Part shown: positions 13,501-25,500 of the stretch, one piece after another
Numbering within the stretch: position 1 is the first letter of the stretch
Layout of the letters: every line of letters starts with the position of its first letter
NCBI GenBank assembly: GCA_002633005.1
Contig: NMRA01000044.1
Span: 526,594 to 590,593 of the forward strand
Reading direction: 5' to 3'
Origin: Phoronis australis
Taxonomy: Eukaryota; Phoronida; Phoronidae
DNA length: 64,000 bases
Translations under genes and position numbers: made by a program
Notes under the pieces: model-generated
What the model saw: the letters and a program-made list of their open reading frames with translations, nothing else
What the model was told of the DNA's origin: nothing
The model's database searches: none

Positions 13501-16500
13501 TTATTTGCTTAAATTCAACAAATATATCATGCAACAACTTGCAAACTGGTTTCATTAAACTAATTGACCACAGAAACACAGGTAGAAACGTTAGTATTTA
13601 ATAGTTTACCTGTGATGCCTGGTACTTAAGCTATAAGTGGAATTTAGAATAATGGTGGTCTTAATTTGCACATATTATGCAAATTCTCGATGTATCCACC
13701 AGCAAACGTGCTCTATTAAATTCACTGACTATAGAAACATGGCCAAAAACATTAAAATAACCTGTCTGCAGTACTTGGTAAGGACGTTTTTAGCAAAGTA
13801 GAATATTGCATAATGGCGGCCTTAATTTTCAATTTTGAAAAATGCTCAAGACTTGTGACTGGTCACGCCTCTAAGTCATGATTATATTCTTATCCCTAGT
13901 TAACATAAACTGGTTAAGAAAAAACTTTATCCAGCAAATCCAGGTTAAGTAAAAAACGGTAGTTGGCTCACCGTCTGCATGGTGGTGTTTGTGTGATAAC
14001 GGACACACGTGGTTCACCTGAATCTTCACTAGTGACACCTAGTGAATTTTTAGCTCCCTATTGACCTGTGTTCAGCCAAACTACACCCCAGAATTTCAAT
14101 CTTGTATGGTTGGGTCAAAGTTCAAATGTCAACTGTTTTCTCTGTGTCCACAGTTGACAACCAATAACAACCAAGGTGAGCCAGCAGTCATTCCTATTCC
14201 TACCATTGAACTTACCTCTCCAAGTAGCGAACCATGTGACTCTGCACCCCAAGCCAACTCTGATGAGTCCAAGTCAAGGTTTGAATTCATCAGTTCAAAG
14301 GTCAAGCTATTCCAGGTATACTGTTGTTGATGGTGTCATTGGCTATGTAACATTTTTTGATGTATTCAGTATTAAGTTTAATCAAAGTAGGAGGTGGTGT
14401 CAATAAAAATAGAAGTTTCCAATCTTCTTAGTACGTGCATGCATAATGGAAATTGCAAATGGTTAATGACATTTACAAAATTCTATGCAGTCATGCGCTT
14501 TTGCTTGAATGGTCATTAATAAGAAATGCCACCAAGTGGAATGGTAGTTTTAAAGCTATGTAGTACCAGCGCCAACTTTTTATAAATGTCTCTCTGTGTT
14601 TTTGTTTTGGAAATTTTTTTTGCAGTTGTTTTTTACATCAAAATCTCACAATGTAGCGGACAAGGGAAATTTCAATTTTTCCCATGAAAGATATTTAACA
14701 ATAAAGTATCGCTTTTAAATGTTCAAATTTTGTACCATAGATACCACCAGAAGATATTTCGAAAAACTGCATTTTCACAAAATATTAAAAGCTTTTGAAA
14801 AATGAAAAATGGCTATTTTAGTTATTATTTTTGTCCGAATTTGGTGAGATTTTGACATAATTCGGCTAGGCGGCATTCAGCACGGTTATGCAGGAGATTG
14901 TATGTGGTTCATTTATTGCTTCTGAAGCTAGATTCGGCAGCATTGGAATGTTTTTGTCGAGCTTGAAGTTGGTGATTTTAACTTCCCTAATTAATATGGC
15001 CGAATGTGGCTTTAACATGCCTTTATTGAAGAGTAACCATGAGCTTCTTCTAAATTCTTCACTACGAACAGAAAAATACTCTAACATCATCCAAACTAAT
15101 TGAGTGTAACAAATATAAAAGCGATAACAGCAGGAGAACATTGCAAACGTGATATGATTCACCTGTACATTCACACCTGGACATTTGTTTCACTTGGTAC
15201 TAACCATTGAAGAGTCTCTAATTTGTGTTTGAAAGACTAACACAAAGGTTGTGCCAAGACTGGCAACCACCGATAGAGTGCCCACACTCACCCCAGCCAG
15301 TTACGTGCACATATATTGACCAGCTGACCTTTAAAATTCAACTGACCTCAATATACATAGTGCCTGGAGCAAATATCGTTATGAGCAATTTCCTATCTTT
15401 GACACTAAAAGCAGTTCCTTGTAAGCCTGTCCGTGGAGTAAATGTCTTCATTAGTTATGCATGGCAAGGCCTCACTCGCTGAAGCAGGTGATACTGAATT
15501 GAGCTGATAAGATAATTAGTCCCTAAAAATCTCTGAGCACCTAACCATAATGATAACTCGTAATTCAGGTTTTTTTCTTAATTCGTAATTTATTGAGGGG
15601 CTGTCACGTGATGAATATCTTGCCGGTAGGTTGTTGAAACAACACAATTTGATTTGGGTATAATAATGAGTATATTGACTAAATGTTTAAAATTTCGTAA
15701 ATGAACAATCGTAAGGATTTACAAGGAAGGTTAATTTAATCAATCTGTTATCATGTTTTCCTGTTCCTGGCGTCGGCCTTGGATCCAGTTTTACACTTGT
15801 TGTGAGAAGTTACCTCTTCTCTTGATCATGCCATCCAGTTTTCCAAGCAGTCTTCACTTGATGAAATGCTTCAGAATAACCATGAAGTTCAGTCCATCGA
15901 TTATCATGTATGTCAACATGAATTCAGTCCATTGAATTCTAGATACAATGTATCCCTTTGAAATTCAGTCCATCGAATTTCTGCTACAATGTATTGAAAT
16001 GAAGTTCAGTCCATTTCTATAATTTGTGATATTTCTCAGCAAACCAGTAGCATCTCTTCAGGAATATCTGTGATATCTCTCTAGCAAGCTGGTTGCCTCT
16101 CTCCAAGAAATATCTGATACCTCTATACCAAATCTGGTTGCCTCTTCTGGAAATACGCCTTCTTGAGTAGCTAATGGTATACTTATACTCAATAAGTGGG
16201 CGAGTTAGATCAAAACATAAACCCACAAACTTCCTCCAATTGTACTCTCATAGTTCCAAAACAACTCTCAGAACAACATCATAGGATTCCAACTATGAAC
16301 CTAAGCTTTCACCAAATATGGTCACGGACAGACAAACCTTTCTGATGAATAATAAAAAGACTATTGTTGTTGCCAGAGCTGGCTAACCCCACAGTTGATC
16401 AATTCCGGTGAATTTAAAGTTACATAACTCTGCTAGCATAGCATAAACACATGGTTAGAGACAAATATGCTGATTCATTTCCTATGCACTCACAGAAGTT

Positions 16501-19500
16501 AATAAATTTCAGTAAATAATTAATACCTTTAATTAATTACACAACAACCATTATATACTAATTAATTCTTCTCATTCAATATTATTCTCAGGTACATAGT
16601 TAAAATAAGTTGTAATGTATCTGTATCATACTTTAATGATAAATGAATGATATATTCATCCTTCATGAAATCTCCCCGTAACAGGGGCAATAGTACTATA
16701 GTGAATGCTTTCTGTGGTTAACTTTATATCATGGCTGTCAATACAGTCAACAATAAGATGTGTAGTTAAGGTGGTGCAGCTTTTGGTTTCTAAGGAATGA
16801 TGTTTGTTTTGGATGCAGAAGAAGAAAGAGCTTGACGCAGTTAACCCTGCAACCAGATCACTGACTAACAGTCCCATCCACAGGCGACGTAGTATTGGTG
16901 AAGGGGCCGATGTAGGTCCTCGAGAGAGGGTGCGTAGGAAGAGTGCAGAGGGCAGAATACTGACAAATCAAGTAAGGCAGTAACAACTGTGAACATGGTA
17001 ATTGTCATGTATTGTAGAATTGTCTCCCATGGGCAGTACCGATTTTAGGTCGTAGCGACTGTATGGTTTGTTATTTCGTACGGAACATTAAGCATCCAAA
17101 AATGAAATTGTTGAAAATTCATTAGTCGAGTGGTTTGGCTAAGTGGATACAGTAATACAGTAGTTCAGTCAGTCTATGTAAAATACTATTGTCATGAGTT
17201 GTGATCGAAAGACTGACTTCTGCTGTCTGGTATTCAAGGATTGACGTAATGTTTCTTTTGTTGAAAAATAATATAGTTGAACTTTATCTGCATCTTTTTT
17301 TCTGAAGCAGGGCATAGATCAACTTCAGAGACCAACGACATTAACAGCCAATGGTAACCAATCAGGGTTGACAATGTCAGCAGACGACAACAACAGTATT
17401 TTTGATCTACGAAAGACCCAGCTGATCAAGTCATGTGATTATCCAATGTGGAATGAAACATTTAGTTTCGAACTCAACGACAAGTATAAATTTTTGAATG
17501 TTGGCATTTGGGCACGTCTGCCAGCAGTTGTAGACAAGCAGAAGAGAGTTATTCGACACAAGAGGGATATCTTACTGGGGCATGTAAGTTATTTTATGTT
17601 TGCTTCATGCACTGTACTTTGTCTTATTGTACCATGCACGTTCAGGTAAATGCCATGGTGTTCACCTCAGGTACTGCTAGTGAATAGTGACATCACGGCT
17701 TGTGCATAGAGAATACAGCCATGCTGTCAATTGAGTGAAATGGTCAGAGTTATTCTGGACTTTTTAAATGATATCTTGGATTGACTTCGACCCTAAATGC
17801 GTTGTAGAATGCTTTGTTGAAAAATATACCCTAAAGGAATCTGTGTGGCTGTGATGATAAAAGGTAGCCTACTTCCTTCCCAAAGTGCCTGAAAAGCACA
17901 TCCAAAGCGTGTTCCTAAGTTGGCCAAAATTGGAGATTTGGTCCTACGGTAAAGTCGCGTGATTTTCGGACGGCCCGCCATTTTCGACCAAGAATAAATA
18001 TTTCCGAAATGAGTTTTTCATGGTCCACGAAATTCGTACAAGGTCCAAGAACTGTTTTTCAATGATCCTCGAATTTCGGACAATGTCATAAACGTCGGAT
18101 TTTTGTCCCGCGACTTTCGGACAAGGAAAATTTTAGAAACGCTAATTTAGGATCGACGCAACTCCCGTGTCACTAAAGCGTTCAACGGATGATTACTACT
18201 CGATAAGGCTTGAATCTGAGAATTGGGATAACAGGCTTAGTAATTTTTACCTTGTCTTGACGATGTCATGACCGTTACTCGATTGTCTTGCGTTTAGCTT
18301 GAGTTTGGCGCTTTAGCTATGAAAAGTCACCGAGTCTCGCATGACGAAAATTTCTGATGAAAATACAATTGGGAAATACACGGAAGGNATTGATTTCGAC
18401 CCTAAATGCGTTGTAGAATGCTTTGTTGAAAAATATGCCCTAAAGGACTCTGTGTGGCTGTGATGATAAAAGGTAGCCTACTTCCTTCCCAAAGTGCCTG
18501 AAAAGCACATCCAAAGCGTGTTCCTAAGTTGGCCAAAATTGGAGATTTGGTCTTACATAACCTTAAATGTAAAATTATTGCTTTGACAGAATGAGTCATT
18601 TACGTCTACCTATTTCAGACCAGTGTTCCTTTAATGGATGTAGCCCTCGATTGTCTTAACACCAAACAAGGTGACACGCAGTTGACCTTCAATCTTTGCC
18701 CTGCACAGAAGAGTCCTCCTATCAACAAGACCAAGTTTCGCCACCTGCAACCTCACTCAGGATTTGATCCATCCCTGTGTTATGGTGATGTCACGATCGC
18801 CTTTATGCACACGGCTAAAGGGGGTTGTCCTGTCGTTAATGGGGAGGTGGTCTCTTCAACTGTCGACAGCAGTGATTTGGTGGATGGAAACAGTGTGATC
18901 TCAAAGTATGTCAGTCAAAATCTTCCTTTTTAATATTTGCATACCAGTCTGCAACAGTTTAGCACTCATCCAAAAGGTCTTCAAGTGCCATCATGAAAAA
19001 AGGGAAACAAAAATAACTCCTCCGGTGATAATTAAAAACTGCTGCTACATTCTTGCCTTTTGCCTGATGATCAAATTGAGAGCCAAATCCATTTTGTATT
19101 GCTCATTCTTTTTATCGCAGGACAGGAAATAACAAAGACAAGCATGACTTCATGGCTGCACGCTTCCACTCTGTGACGTACTGTAACTTCTGCAGAAAAA
19201 AGGTTAGTTTTATCACTCAGGTCTGGTTTGATTACACTGCAAAATTTAAGAATTTTGGCAATTACGACTGACATCAAATTTTTGTTCTGCTCACCTGCAT
19301 GTTCGAGAACGAAGTTTTTACTAGATTTGAAAAGTCTTGATGCAGACGTATATGTCTACATGACTGTGCCACTTGCCTTACTCCAACATACATTCAGTTA
19401 AATGGGTAAACAAGTGTTTCAAGACACGACGTCCGTAAACAAACCCATGGTGTCATTTGCCAGTGTACCGTTGAACTTATCAATGTTCTGAAAATGGATG

Positions 19501-22500
19501 AATATCAGTTATGAACCCAATTTTTCTAGGACCCATAACTGGTACTTTTGTTATCAGCATTTTACCAATGAGTACAGGTATGTTGCCCTGCTTTTGTCCA
19601 ACAAAACGTGTGATGGCATCTTATGACACAGCTTACTGTAGAGGGTCACTGCTGTGTCAAAAAACTCTAAAAATAAAATAATTGACAAAATTGTTCTTTT
19701 TTCATTGTTCATGCCAAGAACTGTGCGGTGGCACTTGGCTTACCTCAAAATCCAACTACAGCCTGATGGTTTGGTAATTGGCCCAATTATGTGGCATGCC
19801 AAGTAGAATTAATGAGGAACATATTACTGCAACATTAAACAAATGTTTTAGTTTGTAAAAGTCACATTTCTTGTCTAAATTTCAAAATTCAAAAACCTGA
19901 TCACGTGCTGTTCACGAACTATGCAAATATGCTATTTACAAACTTTCAAAATGGAAATTTAAAAATAGTATTGTCGCCCCCAATGTCTTTATGATGGGTC
20001 TCATTATCCAGAGAGCAGTTTAATTAGCCACAGCAGCATGGTGTCTTTAATCAGGAGATTCTGAGGTACGAAAACTTTTAGAGTTGCCCAGAGTTGCCCA
20101 GAGTTGCCCAATCTCGTCTGGTTATAGTGTCAACGTAGGATTCTCTTCATTGCGTGAATGCTCCCAGCTTCACAAAACTTTGTATGATGTTAACTGTGAT
20201 GTTGAGCCTTTAAAAGCGACAATGCATTTGTATGGTGCTACTGCAAAAATATTAAAATTAGTGAAGTATCACTTTACTACCCCATTGTGGCCTAAATTTA
20301 TGGAATTTCACCGTATTTGTAAATCCTTACACATAGCACTACAGGAGTGTATAACACTCCATTCTCTACAGAACTTTATACTTTTATACTGATCTGCATT
20401 GCTGGTAGGAAAACTAAATGAACTTAATTTTTCAATTGATTTCCAGATATGGCTGAAAGTCGCTTTTCAATGCCGGGCATGTGCAATGATCTGTCACAAT
20501 AAATGTACAGAAAGGTGCCAACTGGAGACAACATGCTCAAAGTAGGCACACTGATTATAGCATGCTTTGGGGTTAATACCCACATTCAGTTAAATGCCTT
20601 TCCATAAATATTCTACAGGGCGTAAGTTCTTCTGTGTTCAACAAGAACCATTTCCTAATTTTCTAGTGTCTCAGTTTAAATGCCCTTGATGTGAACCCCA
20701 AGGGTTACAATTTATGATGTTGTTACTGTTTCACTTCATGTTGTTTTGATTTCAGACAATGCTTGAAAAAGCAGCATTTTTGCAACTTGGAAAACAGTTT
20801 AATATTCTTCTACGTATGATTTGAGTTGTTGTATAGTTATTAAGTGTAGTTAAGCGTGGACACTTATGCTCAATTGCGTGGTCATTAAAAATATTTGAAC
20901 AAATTTGCAATTGATTATCAGTCGTGGGACTGTTTCCACCCTGTGTAGTAGTTTGTTGTTGTGTCCTTTCAACTAAGATCAGTAACCTCATCATTATTTT
21001 AATGAAAGTTCTGTTTGACAGAGATGCAAAAGCGACTTCATTTGTTAAGCAGCCATTAAGTGCTAAAGAGGCCAGTAAGAAGACTTCCTTGCCAGCGGCC
21101 ATTTTGAATCGTTTGAGTCGACGAAGAAGAGAAATGCAGATGATGCAGGGAGAAATGTCTATGACACAGGACGGTGAGTATTAAAATGAGTGAGCTTCAG
21201 TGAGTTTCATGAGTGTACAGTAAAATCTCAACAATTTTGGCCAAAATTACTATTTTTTCATTTTTCAAGAACTTTTAGCATTTTTGTGAATGTCTGCAAT
21301 TTTTCAAAATATTGAATTCTTGACAGTTATGGTATAGATCTTGAACATAGCAAAGTATTAATTTGTTGTCAAATACATTTTATGGAAAAAATGAGAAAAC
21401 ACATTTTCACTTTTCCCTCAAATTGTGTCGACCTCATTTGTTGAGATTTGACTGTAAGCATATCTGTGGGAATATGTGGATGTACTACAAAATTGTGTCC
21501 ACATTTTTCAGCTATTTTTGGAATAAATTTATCACTTGCAAAAACAGAAGGCATGATACACGGTTTACCAGAAATATGCTTTGGGTCTCTTCTTCCAGGA
21601 AAACTGTATCACAATGAAGATTAGTTTGTTCTTGACGACCATGGGGAAACTTGTAAATATAAATGATCATCACTGACTCCGGTAGTGTGTTTAGAGCAGT
21701 TTTCCTGCTGAGTAATACATGGTATACCGTATTCGCCGTAATAACAGCCCAGGGCGCTTAGAAAAGTTCGGTTCAGGGGGGCGCTTATTATAACCCAAGG
21801 TGATTGAAACCCGGTCTCCGAAACGGGTGAAATCGGAAGTTAAGATTCATCAAATTTACGCTCTGTGACGTATATGTAATCTATGAAAGACTTTCAACAA
21901 AGCTGTGGTGCATTGCTATCAAACTTTACTGCTAAATTACGATCATACAGAAAATTGTGCTGGAATCCCAGGGCGAAAACTCGCCGACTGACTGCCTCGA
22001 AATCGGCGTCTTCGATATGGCGACTTTAATGCTTGAATAAAAAGTTTCGACTCAAGCAAATTACCTGAAATCCTCATTAAGTTTTCTAAGTAGCGTCCCT
22101 AAGGTTTTTTTAAGTTCCCGTGGAGTCTGGATCGATTAACGGCAGGTTTAAGTACAAATCTGTGCAACATTGCGTCATCTACATGTATGATCGGCAACTC
22201 GGCGACAAAAATGTCTACACATGTTGTTGTCACGTTACGTTTGTTCTGATGTTCATCTGCGAGTAAGCGAGTGCGTGCGTGTCACCAGAGTTCATTTGCC
22301 AAAGCAGAGACTGTCTTTTGGCCAGAGCCACGCAACCTAACGAGCTAGATGTGCATCGTGTCTAAAGAAATTTGCACAAGCAGTAGGCCTAAACCAGAGC
22401 GTGTTTCATTCAGCACTTACCGGTCTCATGTGCTAAAAACGTTCAACATTTGTCTTGGTAAGGCCCATATTAGTCGCCATGTAGCTGGATGCGAATGTAA

Positions 22501-25500
22501 CTATCTGACAGTTATTTTCCAGTGTAAGGGTGTGTAAGCATTCACTGTCAGTTGTCATTTTATCGGATATTCGGCTTAAAAACACCAATGATGGTTAATC
22601 AAACAATCCATCTCAAAAATAATGCAAACATGTTTTTTAGTAATAGAAATCGTCGGAAATTAGTGCCAATATTCATTTCTTACCGACGCTATGCTACCCG
22701 TTTCATGAACGGATAGTTCCCGACTAATGTCTTTGATGACAGCGCGTGCTTCCTGGCCACGTGCGTTAAAGGCCGAGTTATTTTTATTCATGAGACAGTC
22801 GATGTGTCTGTACTGAAAGGTCAGACCATAGTGGAACACGTCGCGAGAGTAGCAACGCGCTGTTGCGTTCTTTTTGAAGCGCTGCATTACTTTGAAGTGT
22901 ATAGTCATGGCTAAATACAAACGTAGCAGTGCCGCTTGTGGTCTAGAAGACCCGTGCAAAATTTTTTTGATAAATTGATGTTACTGTAGCAGAGTTTTAG
23001 GACTGTAGGTACGTTATTGTTCGCATGTACACATTCATGGACTGGGCACTTATTTCAGCAAAGTCTGAAAACGCGTCGGGGGGGGGCGCTTATAGGGGCA
23101 TGGGCGGTTATTACGGCGAGTACGGTACCTACTATTTACATGTCAAGATTTCTGTCCTAAACAGCGTGCATACTTGTGACCTTCTGCTATCCATGCAAAT
23201 GCTCTAGTCCACTGAACCATTGGTACCACCAGTGGAAATTGTCCGTGTCAAGTCTTTGGAGGTCTGAAATTGGGAATAAAAAGCCTACTCTGCCATTGTA
23301 ATTATTCTCTTACTAAATCCAGGTTCCAACTGGTGAAGTTGAAGATAAATCTTGTCATGTGATTGTTTATGTTGTAATTATTATTTCTATTATTATTATT
23401 TGTAATATTATTGTTATTGTTATTATTGTTGTTGTTGCTATTACCCGTGTAGTTATTAATATGATCACTGCTGTTATTAGATGCAACCACTCACGTCCCC
23501 AACATCACTTGCGAACCACCTACTCCAGATGATGAGATGAAATCATTCCAACGCCCGCGATCCAACTCCGTGCCTCGAAACAGGCTGCCACCAGAGGGCT
23601 GTATCGAGGACATTCCACGTACACAGTCAAGCTCAAAACTGAACGAGCTACGCAGCAAACAGGCGCAGTCTGAGGGAAAAGATGGGGTAATTTGTTAGTA
23701 GTAAAGGCACAATAAACTCGTTTTGCATAATATTCTAACCACATTGAGATCACTGAAATCTTTGATGCCAACCAGCTGCGGTTATTCCGAGATGTTTGGT
23801 GTGCAGAATTTAAAAATCAGATTCAGGTTCTAACAGACTTTTGCTATCAACATTAAATGTTTTTGATTCACAATTGTCAAGTCATAAGCGATCTCGTTAC
23901 CCAACACTCCATGTATATTAATTCTTAAAAGTTGATCCATTCTTGTTAGATTTCGTGAAACAATAGTATCCTTGAGAGGATCTGGAACCCCTTATTTAGT
24001 TTCAGATTTATTTTCTACATTATTTAAAAATCACACAAATTCAGACAAAAATAATTGCCAAAAGTTGATCTACCTTTTTCATAGACTTCAAACATAGTAG
24101 TGAATGCTCGCAGTTTCTCAACTTTAAAACGATGAATTATTTATTTTGTGCTGCTTATCCTTTTTGAAAAAATGAGAAAGTAAATTTGACTTGTCTGCCA
24201 TATTGGTGTCCTAAATTGGTGACATTTTACCGTAACTTTTACTTTACTGTCACTTCATAATTGCAGAGATTTAACTTTTTAAGGTAACTGTGAACCTTGT
24301 TTACCAGGTTGTACTTTTGTGCAAATATCTTAAATTCTGTTACCTCTAACCACTGCAAAGCATATATTTTCTGAAAGGTGAATAAATTTCCTAGCAAAAT
24401 TTATTATTCTTATGTACTTGTCTTCATTTTTTCATGAGATATGCATTTTTTGGTAATTTTTTTTGACTTTGAACAGAGATTTTATATACATTATTCCTTG
24501 AATCACATTCTTTTCATAAAACCACGAGTTGGTTTCATGAAATGTAACTTGGTCTTACATTCTACAAATCTGTCGCTGACATTAAGCATGCAACTGCTAC
24601 TTACTAAGATAATTTCTATTTATTATTTCTGTACTGTGCTGTGCTCATAACTACTTATGGGTAAACATTTTTTAACAACTGTGAAGTAGGAACATAAGAC
24701 AACAGACCCCTGACACTGACTGATTTTTAACCTGTTGTTAGCAGTTTGACAGTGACTCTAGCTCCGAAGATGAAGTCAACCTGATTCAGTACCTCAAGGA
24801 GCAACAGAAATCTCAACAAACTGATGAGCTGGTGGTGACAGCTGCCAAGGAAATGGGTAAAGAACTGTTCGCACATCTGGTACCAGAAGAGAGGAGACAA
24901 AAATTGGATGAAATGGTATGTTTGGTCTGGCAAAAATTGGATGAAATGGTATGTTTGGACTGGCAAAAATTGGATGAAATGGTATGTTTGGACTGGCAAA
25001 AATTGGATGAAATGGTATGTTTGGACTGGCAAAAATTGGATGAAATGGTATGTTTGGACTGGCAAAAAAACTTCTAAGGAGAATTTTGAGTTCAATTTAG
25101 TAGTTTCCAAAAGCTGACTTAAAAATCCATAATTGGAGACTTAGTTGGAAAATTTTCTCTAGTTAATTTTTTCAGTTTAAAACAGGATTTGAGCTATTAT
25201 TTAAGTATGAAATGAAAATGCAGCCTCCTGTTCAAAATATCCAACGCACTTTCTTCGGAATAAAAAACAAATTATGACACATTTTCTGCTGTTTTCAGGT
25301 CGGCAAATTTCAACAAGAAATTGATGAGGAGTCTGAGAACAGAGCAGAGTTAGCGAAGCTTGAAAGAGAAGCAACGACAAGCGAAAGAAGACGACAGGTG
25401 CAGGCAAAGGTGAGTTAAGAATAGGGATTCCGAAGTGGTGTGACATGGTATTTACCCGTGGTAAAATCTCGCCGTCGACTCAAACTCCACATGACTTAGG

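Noticed and set aside
22660-22959. 99-codon - strand frame inside the TIR element
   Set aside because: No transposase motif and no similarity to a known family that I recognise.
24727-25117. Long frames on both strands across the 33-base repeat
   Set aside because: A 33-base unit is a multiple of three, so any open unit stays open on all passes. Only the + frame joined to PDZD8 is supported.
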